A stretch of DNA of 64,000 nt, taken from assembly GCF_016862375.1 (NCBI RefSeq), contig NZ_BOMV01000064.1:1-64000 (forward strand), read 5' to 3'. Below the pieces are notes generated by a model. It was not told where the DNA came from, did not search any database, and worked only from the letters and a program-made list of their open reading frames with translations. This document shows positions 9,040-16,821 of this stretch, in pieces (within the stretch, counting starts at the first letter, position 1; the number at the start of each line of letters is the position of its first letter). This stretch comes from Paractinoplanes rishiriensis (GTDB lineage: Bacteria > Actinomycetota > Actinomycetes > Mycobacteriales > Micromonosporaceae). A program made the translations under genes and the position numbers.

Positions 9040-9066
9040 GGTCCACACTGGATCGTAACAGATGTC

Positions 9067-9091
9067 AACGCCTATTAAGCCGGTAGGCGTT
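9067..9091 (+). promoter_or_regulatory. 25-bp inverted repeat before the sulfur operon
   Basis: AACGCCTA (9067-9074) and TAGGCGTT (9084-9091) are perfect 8-bp inverted arms separated by 9 bp. A possible -10 box TAGCTT (9093-9098) follows, 6 nt before the ATG at 9105, so the operon transcript may be leaderless. No good -35 hexamer is visible, and the repeat covers that region. A regulator binding here could be an activator or a repressor. Confidence 0.5.
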
Positions 9092-9104
9092 ATAGCTTTA
9101 GTCC

Positions 9105-10151
9105 ATGACATCAGTGCCCGTCAATCGCCGCACCCTGCTCTCCGGGTTACTCGGCGTCACCGCACTCGGCCTGACCGCCGCGTGTGGCAACGATGCCGCC
9201 GGCGCCGGGCTCGCCGCCGCGGCACCGCTGCCCACCACGGTCTCGCCCGACACCGAACTCGTGATCTCCATCCACCTCACCCACGTCTCCCTGAAAACGT
9301 CCGGTGAGCTGGGCAAACTGCCGTTCAAGGTGCGCGACTGGCCGAACATCTCGGCCGGCCCCGACGTCATCCAGGCGTTCCGCGCCCGCTCGGTCGACCT
9401 CGCGTCCAACGCCGGCATTCCGCCGATCCAGGCCCAGGCCATCGACGTCCCGGCCAAGATCGTCGCAGTCCAGACCAAGCAGAAACCCATTTACACGTAC
9501 GCGACGGCGCCCGGGACGCCCGTGCGGGCCATCACGGATCTGCGGGGCAAGAAGATCGGCTTCTCCCAGGGGCAGGCGCAGGGGCTGGTCGTGCTGCGGA
9601 CCCTCAAGGAACAGGGCCTCAAGCCGAGCGACGTGCAACTGGTCGCGCTGCCCAGCACCAAGTTCCTGGTGGCGCTGCAGAGCAAGCAGATCGACATCGC
9701 ACCGCTCGGCGAGCCGAGCCTGACCAAATACCTGACCGAGTACGCCAAGGACGGCGCGATCGGGATCCCGATGACCGCGGTCGACTACCTCACGATCCTG
9801 TGGGCGCCCGGCGAGGTGCTGGCCGACGCCGCCAAGGTCGCGGCCATCCGCTCGTTCATCCCGTTCTGGGCGAAGTCCAAGGTCTGGCAGCACGAGAACC
9901 AGGAGAAGTGGATCGACGCGTACTACGTGCAGGACCAGAACGTGAGTGCCGCCGACGGCAAGCGGATCGTCGACGCCGAGGACCAGCCGATCTTCCCGGC
10001 GAGCTGGGACAAGGCGGTGGCCTGGCAGCAGGAATCCGCCGACCTGCTGGTCGAGGGCGGCTTCATCAAGCCGATCAAGGCCGAGGACCTGTTCGACCGC
10101 CGCTTCGAGAACATCGCGTCCGAGTCCGTGCCGGCCGCGTACCGGGAGTGA
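9105..10151 (+). CDS. ABC transporter substrate-binding lipoprotein, SsuA/TauA-like
   Basis: A 348-aa solute-binding lipoprotein: a positively charged start, a hydrophobic stretch and the lipobox 'LTAACG' (Cys about 27) would anchor it to the outer face of the membrane. The body matches the aliphatic sulfonate/nitrate/taurine binding family (NMT1/THI5-like), with 'ITDLRGKKIGFSQGQAQG' and 'LPSTKFLVALQSKQIDIAPLGEPS'. It is the first gene of a five-gene operon with a permease, an ATPase, a flavin monooxygenase and an aldo/keto reductase. That setting favours an organosulfur or related small substrate. Confidence 0.87.
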   Translation: MTSVPVNRRTLLSGLLGVTALGLTAACGNDAAGAGLAAAAPLPTTVSPDTELVISIHLTHVSLKTSGELGKLPFKVRDWPNISAGPDVIQAFRARSVDLASNAGIPPIQAQAIDVPAKIVAVQTKQKPIYTYATAPGTPVRAITDLRGKKIGFSQGQAQGLVVLRTLKEQGLKPSDVQLVALPSTKFLVALQSKQIDIAPLGEPSLTKYLTEYAKDGAIGIPMTAVDYLTILWAPGEVLADAAKVAAIRSFIPFWAKSKVWQHENQEKWIDAYYVQDQNVSAADGKRIVDAEDQPIFPASWDKAVAWQQESADLLVEGGFIKPIKAEDLFDRRFENIASESVPAAYRE

Positions 10152-10154
10152 CCG

Positions 10155-10997
10155 ATGGCCATCAACACGCTTCCCGCGGCGCTGCGGCCGCGCACCCTCG
10201 CCCCGCCGGCGCCGCGGTCCCGCCGCCGGCTCGGCCCGGGAAAGCACATCCCGTACGGGCGGGCCATCGGTCCCGTCCTGATCATCGCCCTCTGGTCGGC
10301 CGCCTCGGCCACCGGCCTGCTGGACCCCCGGATGCTGTCCGCGCCGTGGACCGTGGTGAGCACGGCCGGCGACCTGATCGCCACCGGTGACCTGCAGCGC
10401 AACGTGCTGGCCTCGCTGGAGCGGGCGCTGATCGGCTTCGTGATCGGCGGCGTCATCGGCACCGCACTGGCCATCGCGGCCGGGGTGAGCCGGCTCGGCG
10501 AGGCGTTCATCGACGGCCCGGTGCAGATCAAGCGGGCCATCCCGACCATCGGCCTGATCCCGCTGCTGATCCTCTGGCTCGGCATCAACGAGACCTTCAA
10601 GATCGTGCTGATCGCCATCGCGGTCGCGGTCAACATGTACATCCAGGTGTTCGCCGGGCTGACCGGCATCGAACACCGCTACGTCGAACTCGCCGAGGTA
10701 CAGGGCTACCGCCGCTGGGAGTTCCTGCGGCACGTGGTGTTCCCCGGTGCGCTGCCCGGCTTCTTCGTCGGCCTGCGCCTGTCGGTCACCGCGTCCTGGC
10801 TGATCCTGATCACGGTCGAACAGATCAACGCGCTGAGCGGCGTCGGCTACATGATGTCCCAGGCCCAGCTGTACGCGCAGACCGACGTGATCGTGGTCGG
10901 CCTGGTGGTCTACGGCATCTTCGGCTACTCCTCCGACCTGTTCATCCGCCGAGTCGAACGGAGGGTGCTGTCATGGCGCCGCACGCTGACCAGCTGA
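10155..10997 (+). CDS. ABC transporter permease, SsuC-like
   Basis: A 280-aa inner-membrane permease with about six hydrophobic segments. It has the binding-protein-dependent EAA loop ('ELAEVQGYRRWEFLRHVVFPGALPGFFVGLRL'), the contact site for the ATPase. It belongs to the sulfonate/nitrate/taurine transporter group. The ATG at 10155 is 3 bp after the upstream stop; GGGAG within the end of the previous gene serves as ribosome binding site. The 3' end overlaps the ATPase gene by 25 bp. Confidence 0.88.
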   Translation: MAINTLPAALRPRTLAPPAPRSRRRLGPGKHIPYGRAIGPVLIIALWSAASATGLLDPRMLSAPWTVVSTAGDLIATGDLQRNVLASLERALIGFVIGGVIGTALAIAAGVSRLGEAFIDGPVQIKRAIPTIGLIPLLILWLGINETFKIVLIAIAVAVNMYIQVFAGLTGIEHRYVELAEVQGYRRWEFLRHVVFPGALPGFFVGLRLSVTASWLILITVEQINALSGVGYMMSQAQLYAQTDVIVVGLVVYGIFGYSSDLFIRRVERRVLSWRRTLTS

Positions 10998-11698
10998 CCG
11001 GCGAGGGCGTCCGGATCCGGAGCCTCACCCGCCGGTTCGGTACCCACCTCGTGCTCGACGGCGTCGACCTGGAGATCGCGTCCGGCGAGTTCGTGGCGCT
11101 GCTCGGGCGCAGCGGTTCGGGCAAGAGCACCCTGCTGCGGGCGCTGGCCGGGCTCGACCACGACGTGGCCGGCGACGGCGACCTGGTGATCCCGGAACGC
11201 GTCTCGGTCGTCTTCCAGGACTCCCGGCTGCTGCCCTGGCGTCGCGTACTCCCGAATGTGATCTTGGGTCTTCGGGCCGCCGACGCCCGGAACCGTGGCC
11301 TGCGCGCGCTCGCCGAGGTGGGCCTCGAGGGCCGGGACCGGGCGTGGCCCAACCAGCTGTCCGGCGGCGAGCAGCAACGCGTCGCGCTGGCCCGCTCCCT
11401 GGTCGGTGACCCGCAGCTGCTGCTGGCCGACGAGCCGTTCGGCGCGCTCGACGCGCTCACCCGGATCCGCATGCACGACCTGCTGCGCGACCTGTGCAAA
11501 CGGCACCGGCCCGCGGTGCTGCTGGTGACCCACGACGTGGACGAGGCGGTCCAGCTCGCCGACCGGATCGTGGTGCTCGACAACGGGCGGATCGCGGTGG
11601 ACGTACGCCCGCACCTGCCGGAACCACGCACCCACCGCGACCCGGCCTTTCAAGAAACCCGTGAACTGCTGCTCAAGGCGCTGGGAGTCGCATCATGA
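10973..11698 (+). CDS. ABC transporter ATP-binding protein, SsuB-like
   Basis: A 241-aa ATPase with Walker A 'GRSGSGKST', Q-loop 'VFQDSRLLPW', signature 'LSGGEQQRVALARS', Walker B 'LLLADEPFG' and the switch His in 'VTHDVDEAV'. These are typical of the nitrate/sulfonate importer ATPases. GGAGGG precedes the ATG at 10973 inside the permease gene. Its TGA overlaps the next ATG by 4 bp, so the transporter and the monooxygenase are coupled. Confidence 0.92.
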   Translation: MAPHADQLTGEGVRIRSLTRRFGTHLVLDGVDLEIASGEFVALLGRSGSGKSTLLRALAGLDHDVAGDGDLVIPERVSVVFQDSRLLPWRRVLPNVILGLRAADARNRGLRALAEVGLEGRDRAWPNQLSGGEQQRVALARSLVGDPQLLLADEPFGALDALTRIRMHDLLRDLCKRHRPAVLLVTHDVDEAVQLADRIVVLDNGRIAVDVRPHLPEPRTHRDPAFQETRELLLKALGVAS

Positions 11699-13017
11699 CC
11701 AGGCAACTGCACCTCAACGCGTTCCTGATGACCGTCGGTCACCACGAGGCGGCGTGGCGGCTGCCGGAGAGCGACCCGTTCGCGCACATCGACGTGCGGC
11801 ACTACCAGGAGCTGGCCCGGACGGCCGAACGCGGACGGCTCGACTCGCTGTTCCTGGCCGACAGCCCGGTGCTCTGGAACAGCATCGGGCGCCGTCCGGC
11901 GGGCGGCCTCGAACCGACCGTGCTGCTCACCGCGCTGGCCGGCGTCACCCGGCACATCGGGCTGATCGCGACCGCGTCGACCACGTACAACGAACCCTTC
12001 AACCTGGCCCGCCGGTTCGCCTCGCTCGACCACATCAGCGGCGGCCGGGCCGGCTGGAACGTGGTGACGACGGCCGGCCTGGACGCGGCCCGCAACTTCA
12101 ACCTGGACGAGCTGCCCAGCCATCGGGACCGCTACGAGCGGGCCGCCGAGTTCATCGACGTGGCCCGCAAGCTCTGGGACAGCTGGGCGGACGACGCCCC
12201 GCTCGGCGACAAGGCGAACGGCCGCTGGGGCGACGATTCCAAGATCCACCCGGCCGGGCACGTGGGCCGCTTCTTCAAGGTGGCCGGCGCGCTGAACGTG
12301 CCGCGCTCGCCGCAGGGCCATCCGCTGCTGGTGCAGGCGGGTTCGTCGGCCGACGGCAAGGAACTGGCTGCGAAGTACGCCGACGCGGTGTTCACCGCCC
12401 AGCAGACCCTGGAGGAGGCGCAGGCGTTTTACGGCGACCTGAAGCGGCAGGCCCTGGCGGCCGGCCGCGACCCCGACCACATCAAGATCCTGCCCGGCAT
12501 CGTGCCCGCGATCGGCGCCACCGAGCGGGAGGCGCTGGCCCTGGAGGAGGAGCTGGACCGCCTGATCAAACCGGAGTACGCGCTCAGGCAGCTCGCCGAC
12601 ACGTTGCGGGTGTCGCCGGCCGACCTCCAGCTGGACCGCCAGCTGCCCGCGGACCTGCCGGCCGAGGACGAGATCGAGGGCGCGAAGAGCCGCTACACGC
12701 TGATCGTCGAGCTGGCCCGGCGCGAGCAGCTCACCGTGCGCCAGCTGATCGGCCGGCTGGGCGGCGGCCGGGGGCACCGGACCTTCGCGGGTACGCCGGA
12801 ACAGGTGGCCGACGCCTTGCAGCACTGGTTCGAGAACGGCGCCGCCGACGGCTTCAACATCATGGCGCCGGTGCTCCCGTCCGGGCTGACCGCCTTCGTC
12901 GACCACGTGGTGCCGATCCTGCAGAGCCGCGGCCTGTTCCGCACCGAGTACTCCGGAAACACCCTGCGCGAGCACTATGGACTCGCCCGCCCCGCCGTGA
13001 TCCTCGAAGGAGCCTGA
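11695..13017 (+). CDS. LLM-class flavin monooxygenase, NtaA/SnaA/DszA type
   Basis: A 440-aa luciferase-like monooxygenase. The opening 'RQLHLNAFLMTVGHHEAAWRLPE' and the block 'HISGGRAGWNVVTT' are hallmarks of the NtaA/SnaA/SoxA/DszA branch, larger than SsuD. These two-component enzymes use FMNH2 and O2 to cleave C-S or C-N bonds, for example in sulfones and nitrilotriacetate. With an Ssu-like transporter in the same operon, desulfurisation of an imported organosulfur compound is the likely role. The flavin reductase it needs is not in the operon; a candidate flavodoxin-fold reductase lies at 30.2-30.8 kb. Confidence 0.87.
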   Translation: MTRQLHLNAFLMTVGHHEAAWRLPESDPFAHIDVRHYQELARTAERGRLDSLFLADSPVLWNSIGRRPAGGLEPTVLLTALAGVTRHIGLIATASTTYNEPFNLARRFASLDHISGGRAGWNVVTTAGLDAARNFNLDELPSHRDRYERAAEFIDVARKLWDSWADDAPLGDKANGRWGDDSKIHPAGHVGRFFKVAGALNVPRSPQGHPLLVQAGSSADGKELAAKYADAVFTAQQTLEEAQAFYGDLKRQALAAGRDPDHIKILPGIVPAIGATEREALALEEELDRLIKPEYALRQLADTLRVSPADLQLDRQLPADLPAEDEIEGAKSRYTLIVELARREQLTVRQLIGRLGGGRGHRTFAGTPEQVADALQHWFENGAADGFNIMAPVLPSGLTAFVDHVVPILQSRGLFRTEYSGNTLREHYGLARPAVILEGA

Positions 13018-13020
13018 CCT

Positions 13021-14046
13021 GTGGTCGACTACCGCCCGTTCGGACGCACCGGCGTCCAGATCAGCACCCTGACCCTGGGCGCGATGAACTTCGGCGCCCG
13101 CGCCAACGCCGACCACGAGGACGGGATCCGGATCATCCACCGGGCCCTGGACGAGGGCGTCAACGCCATCGACACGGCCGACGTCTATTCGCAGGGCGAG
13201 AGCGAGGAGATCGTCGGCAAGGCGCTGAAGGGCCGGCGCGACGACGTCTTCCTGGCCACGAAGGTGCACGGCCAGATCGGCGAGGGCCGCAACACGAGGG
13301 GGAACTCGCGCCGCTGGATCATCACCGAGGTCGAGAACAGCCTGCGCCGGCTGGGCACCGACTGGATCGACCTCTACCAGATCCACCGCCCCTCGCCGGA
13401 CACCGACTTCGACGAGACCCTGGGCGCGCTCAGCGACCTGGTGCACAGCGGAAAGGTCCGCTACCTGGGCACCTCGACGTTCGAGCCGTCCGCCATCGTC
13501 GAGGGCCAGTGGATCGCCGAACGCCGCAACCGGGAGCGAGTGGTCAGCGAGCAGCCGCCGTACTCCATCCTGGCCCGGGGCATCGAACGGGAGGTGCTGC
13601 CGGTCGCCCAGCGGTACCACCTGGCGGTGCTGCCGTGGAGCCCGCTGGCCGGCGGTTACCTGTCGGGCCGGTATCGCCCGGGCCACACCGCGCCGTTGTC
13701 CGCCCGAGCCGAACGTTTCCCCGCGCGTTACGACCACACCCGTCCCGAGAACGCCCCGAAGCTGGCCGCCGTGGACCAGCTCACCCAGCTGGCCGCCGAG
13801 GCCGGGGTGTCGCTGATCCACTTGGCGTTGGCCTTCGTGCTCAACCATCCCGCGATCACGTCGGCCATCATCGGCCCGCGCACCCTGGAACACCTGGAAT
13901 CCCAGCTGGGCGCCACCAAGGTCACCCTGACCCGGGACGTCCTCGACCGCATCGACGAGATCGTCCCGCCCGGCGTGAACCTGAACGGCGCCGACGGCGG
14001 CTACCAGCCACCTTCGATCACCGACAGCGCAACGCGGCGGCGCTGA
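13021..14046 (+). CDS. aldo/keto reductase
   Basis: A 341-aa NADPH-dependent (beta/alpha)8 reductase. It opens with 'YRPFGRTGVQISTLTLGAMNFG' and has the catalytic set Asp/Tyr in 'DTADVYSQGESEEIVG', Lys in 'LATKVHG' and His in 'YQIHRPSPDTD', plus the C-terminal cofactor motif 'SAIIGPRTLEHLESQLGA'. The start is GTG 13021, 3 bp after the monooxygenase stop. As last gene of the sulfur operon it may reduce the aldehyde or ketone released when the monooxygenase cleaves the substrate. The 3' end overlaps a possible antisense lipoprotein gene. Confidence 0.87.
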   Translation: MVDYRPFGRTGVQISTLTLGAMNFGARANADHEDGIRIIHRALDEGVNAIDTADVYSQGESEEIVGKALKGRRDDVFLATKVHGQIGEGRNTRGNSRRWIITEVENSLRRLGTDWIDLYQIHRPSPDTDFDETLGALSDLVHSGKVRYLGTSTFEPSAIVEGQWIAERRNRERVVSEQPPYSILARGIEREVLPVAQRYHLAVLPWSPLAGGYLSGRYRPGHTAPLSARAERFPARYDHTRPENAPKLAAVDQLTQLAAEAGVSLIHLALAFVLNHPAITSAIIGPRTLEHLESQLGATKVTLTRDVLDRIDEIVPPGVNLNGADGGYQPPSITDSATRRR

Positions 14047-14303
14047 CTCCCGGCTTCTCCTCCCCTGGTGTCCACCAGGCGGGTGCCGTCTTCGGTACGG
14101 GCCCGGGGGTCGAGGGTCCGCCGGGCGTCGCGGCATGGTGGCCGGGTGGGGGCGTTGCCCATGCGTTCGCGGGCCTCGGCCGGGGCGGCGGCGGGATGGG
14201 CGCGGCCTGCCTGGGTGCGTGGTTGCGTGGTGGAATGGCAGGCGGACAGGGACAGAGTGACCGCCGCGACGGTCAGCGCGGCGGTCAGGTGTGGAACGCG
14301 CAT
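14001..14303 (-). CDS. possible small lipoprotein
   Basis: A 100-aa frame beginning with a convincing lipoprotein signal: MRVPHLT, a hydrophobic stretch and the lipobox 'LSLSAC' (Cys22), then a Pro/Ala/Arg-rich tail. GAGAAGGGG lies about 7 nt upstream of the ATG. It follows sigK-rskA on the same strand after a 71-bp gap, so it could be the third gene of that operon. Against it: the tail is not recognisably folded, and the last 46 bp overlap the aldo/keto reductase gene on the other strand. The start codon sits in one arm of a 13-bp inverted repeat. Confidence 0.45.
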   Translation of the reverse strand: MRVPHLTAALTVAAVTLSLSACHSTTQPRTQAGRAHPAAAPAEARERMGNAPTRPPCRDARRTLDPRARTEDGTRLVDTRGGEAGSQRRRVALSVIEGGW

Positions 14304-14360
14304 GGTTCGTACCCCTTCTCCCCGGAATCGACACCGGTGATTCGATGCGAACCATGCGCG
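14297..14360. repeat. 13-bp perfect inverted repeat around the lipoprotein start
   Basis: CGCGCATGGTTCG (14297-14309) and CGAACCATGCGCG (14348-14360) are exact reverse complements separated by 38 bp. That spacer contains a smaller GAATC...GATTC hairpin around a CACCGGTG palindrome. In a minus-strand transcript from rskA it would form a stem that hides the ATG of the downstream lipoprotein; it could instead act as a terminator for rskA. Confidence 0.65.
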
Positions 14361-14374
14361 GGATTGGTGGGTGC

Positions 14375-15121
14375 TCAGATCAACGGCACCTCGGCGGACA
14401 GCGGGGACGTGGGCTGGGGGGAGCCACCGGGCGGCTCTACGGTCACGCCTACACCGGTGGACTGGGGGAGGCCGCGGACCAGCTTCATGGCGGCGGTCTG
14501 GCCGGGGGGCAGGGCGCCCTGGGAGGTCGCGCCGGCCGGGGTGATCGTCCAGAGTTGGTAGACCTTGTCGCCGGCGGGGGTGGACGCGGCGGCCAGCATG
14601 ATGACGCCGGCGTTCTGGAGTTCGGAGGAGGCTACGGTGACGCGGCCGCCGCCGGTGACGTCGTCCTCGCGGAGCACCAGGTCGGGCGAGCCCAGCACGG
14701 CGCGGGTGAGGGCCTCGTCGGCGCGCGCGGCTGCCACGTTCGCCTGCTCCGTGCGTACCCGCTGATCTTGAATGACATAGACGGCCGTGGCGGCCCCCGA
14801 AGCAGCGAGCACGACGGCGGCCGCGGCGGAAACGAGGCGCAGACGGGACCGGCCGGGAGCGGGAACGGGCGAAGGGGCGGCCGGCGAAATGGGGGCTGTC
14901 TGGCGAGTTGTGGTGATCGCCGAGAGAACGTTGTCGCGCAGCCGGGGCGGCGGGACCGACCAGGCGCCGTCGGCCAGCCGGGCGGTGGTCTCCCGCAACT
15001 CGTCGACCTCGGTGCGGCAGGCCTCGCAGTCGCGCAGGTGGCGGTCGACGGCGGCGCGTTCGAGATCGGTCACGGCGTCGAGCACGTACGCCCCCACCAT
15101 GGTGTGCACGTCGGCGGTCAT
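14375..15121 (-). CDS. anti-sigma factor, RskA-like
   Basis: A 248-aa single-pass membrane protein. The N-terminal cytoplasmic part has a zinc-type anti-sigma motif, His-x3-Cys-x2-Cys in 'DRHLRDCEACRTEV'. A transmembrane helix follows ('LVSAAAAVVLAASGAATAVYVI', around residues 95-116). The C-terminal extracellular part has the RskA-type pattern 'KVYQLWTITPAGATSQGALPPG'. It should hold the upstream sigma factor at the membrane until proteolysis releases it. The ATG at 15121 overlaps the sigma stop by 4 bp; longer upstream frames run through the sigma gene and are not real. Confidence 0.87.
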   Translation of the reverse strand: MTADVHTMVGAYVLDAVTDLERAAVDRHLRDCEACRTEVDELRETTARLADGAWSVPPPRLRDNVLSAITTTRQTAPISPAAPSPVPAPGRSRLRLVSAAAAVVLAASGAATAVYVIQDQRVRTEQANVAAARADEALTRAVLGSPDLVLREDDVTGGGRVTVASSELQNAGVIMLAAASTPAGDKVYQLWTITPAGATSQGALPPGQTAAMKLVRGLPQSTGVGVTVEPPGGSPQPTSPLSAEVPLI

Positions 15122-15738
15122 GCCCGCACCTCCGCTCCCAGGCAGTCCCGCAACCGGATCAGACCATCCCGCATCCGCGTCTTGACGGTGGGCAGGGGCG
15201 CGCCGAGCAACTCGGCGACCTGCGGGTAGGTGTGACCCTGGTAGTAGGCGAGCGTGACGGCCTGGCGCTGCAACTCGGTGAGGTCGTGCAGGCAGCGGCG
15301 CACCTGCTGACGCTCGAGCCGGCCGGACACCTCGTCGGCGACCGAGTCGTACGGCGTATCCACGGAAGCGGTGCCCACGAAGACCATCCGGTCGTTGGCC
15401 GCCTGCTCGGACCGGACCCGGTCGACCGCCCGGCGGTGCGCGATCGTGCAGATCCACGAGAGCGCCGACCCACGCGCCTGATCGAACCGCGCGGCCGTCC
15501 GCCACACCTCGACCAGAACCTCCTGGGCGACCTCCTCGGCCTGCGCCGGATCGCGCAGCACCCGGCGGATCAGCCCGTAGACCCGCGGCACCACCTGGTC
15601 GTAGAGCTTCCCGAACGCCTGCTCGTCCCCGCGCGCCACCGCTCGCAGCAGCTCGCCCGGGTCATCCGGCGCCGCGGGAGCCGGCTCGGGCACCGCCGAG
15701 AGGTGCTCCGCCCGGCGGCTGGTGCCGCGCTCCACCAT
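15118..15738 (-). CDS. sigK: ECF sigma factor, SigK-like
   Basis: A 206-aa group-4 sigma factor with region 2 ('LYDQVVPRVYGLIRRVLRD...EEVAQEVLVEVWRTAARFD...ALSWICTIAHRRAVDRVR') and region 4 ('LTELQRQAVTLAYYQGHTYPQVAELLGAPLPTVKTRMRDGLIRLRDCL'). This arrangement, immediately followed by an RskA-type anti-sigma gene, matches the actinobacterial SigK system. Ribosome binding site AGGGCGG precedes the ATG at 15738. The upstream DNA carries boxes resembling the SigK promoter, consistent with autoregulation. The egt operon ends 111 bp upstream on the same strand, so read-through is possible. Confidence 0.88.
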   Translation of the reverse strand: MVERGTSRRAEHLSAVPEPAPAAPDDPGELLRAVARGDEQAFGKLYDQVVPRVYGLIRRVLRDPAQAEEVAQEVLVEVWRTAARFDQARGSALSWICTIAHRRAVDRVRSEQAANDRMVFVGTASVDTPYDSVADEVSGRLERQQVRRCLHDLTELQRQAVTLAYYQGHTYPQVAELLGAPLPTVKTRMRDGLIRLRDCLGAEVRA

Positions 15739-15776
15739 GGGTTCCGCCCTTCGCCATGCTGTTCCTGTTACGTGCG

Positions 15777-15803
15777 GTTCGGAGCTCAGCGCACGCCGGA
15801 TGG
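15777..15803 (-). promoter_or_regulatory. candidate SigK-dependent promoter of sigK-rskA
   Basis: On the minus strand, CCATCC (15803-15798) and CCGAAC (15782-15777) are separated by 15 bp and lie 39 bp upstream of the sigK start codon. As I recall, the mycobacterial SigK consensus is CCATCC with CCGAAT; the exact spacing should be checked. Confidence 0.5.
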
Positions 15804-15849
15804 GTGGATTTTCTGGTACGGGGGTGCGGGGCCGGGTCAGGTTGCTCGG

Positions 15850-16821
15850 TCAGGTGGCTCGGGCCAAGGAGACGGCGAACAGGTTGTCGGGGTCGGTCCA
15901 CCAGTGGTCGAGGGTGAAGCCGGCCTCGGTGAGTTCGTATTCGACGCCGGCGCGGTGGAACTTGGCGGAGACCTCGGTTCTCAGTTCCTCGCCGGCGGCG
16001 AAATCGACGGTCAGGTTCAGGTCGGGGATGGTTACGCGCATGGGCCAGCGGGCCCGCAGGCGCATTTCGATCCAGTTCTGGTCGGGGTTCCAGAGGGCGA
16101 CGTGGGCGAAGCCGTCCAGGTCGAAGTCGGCGTTCAGGCTCTGGTTGAGCACGCGCAGCACGTTGCGGTTGAAGTTGGCGGTCACGCCCTGGGCGTCGTC
16201 GTAGGCGGGGACCACCACTCGGGGGCTTTTCACCAGGTCGGTGCCCAGGAGCAGGTGTTCGCCGACGTCCAGCACCGCGCGTACATCGGCCAGGAAAGCG
16301 GCGCGCTCGGCGGGCACCAGGTTGCCGATGGTGCCGCCCAGGAAGGCGATCATCCGGTCGGTGCCGGACGGCAGGTGCTTCAGGTGGCGGGTCATGTCGC
16401 CGACGATGTTGTGGACGCGGAGGCCGGGGTAGTCGGTGGCTATTCTCGCGGCGGCGGCCTCCAGTGCGCTGGGGGAGACATCCATGGGCACGAACGCCGT
16501 GAGCGTGCCCGCGGTCGTGAGGGCGTCCAGCAGCAGGCGGGTCTTGGTCGAGTAGCCGGAGCCCAGTTCGAGCAGGGTGCGGGCACCGGTGTGCCGGGCT
16601 ATGTCGGCGGCGCGGGCCTGGAGGATCTTTCGTTCGGTACGGGTCGGGTAGTACTCGGGCAGTTCGGTGATCTGCTCGAAGAGTTCGCTGCCGCGGGCGT
16701 CGTAGAACCACTTCGGCGGCAGCCACTTCGGGGTGGCGGTCAGGCCGGTCAGGACGTCGGCCCGGAGGGTGCGGGCCAGGTCGTCGGCGTCGAGATGGAC
16801 TTCGAGCGCGGGCGCGTTCAT
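15850..16821 (-). CDS. egtD: L-histidine N-alpha-methyltransferase (ergothioneine)
   Basis: A 323-aa EgtD, which uses three SAM molecules to convert histidine to hercynine, the first committed step to ergothioneine. The sequence has the family opening 'PKWLPPKWFYDARGSELFEQITELPEYYPTRTER', the SAM loop 'LLELGSGYSTKTRLLL' and 'MIAFLGGTIGNLVPAER'. Its ATG overlaps the egtC stop by 4 bp. It is the last gene of egtABCD here; the usual fifth gene egtE is not downstream, where sigK follows instead. Confidence 0.93.
   Translation of the reverse strand: MNAPALEVHLDADDLARTLRADVLTGLTATPKWLPPKWFYDARGSELFEQITELPEYYPTRTERKILQARAADIARHTGARTLLELGSGYSTKTRLLLDALTTAGTLTAFVPMDVSPSALEAAAARIATDYPGLRVHNIVGDMTRHLKHLPSGTDRMIAFLGGTIGNLVPAERAAFLADVRAVLDVGEHLLLGTDLVKSPRVVVPAYDDAQGVTANFNRNVLRVLNQSLNADFDLDGFAHVALWNPDQNWIEMRLRARWPMRVTIPDLNLTVDFAAGEELRTEVSAKFHRAGVEYELTEAGFTLDHWWTDPDNLFAVSLARAT

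Noticed and set aside
11650..14355. 901-aa minus-strand frame antisense to the sulfur operon
   Set aside because: Typical high-GC shadow of the LLM and aldo/keto reductase genes; no domain motifs and biased Arg/Gly/Val composition.
14375..15505. Longer 376-aa version of the anti-sigma factor
   Set aside because: The extra N-terminus is the sigK gene read in the wrong frame; the ATG at 15121 with a 4-bp overlap gives a normal RskA-like protein.
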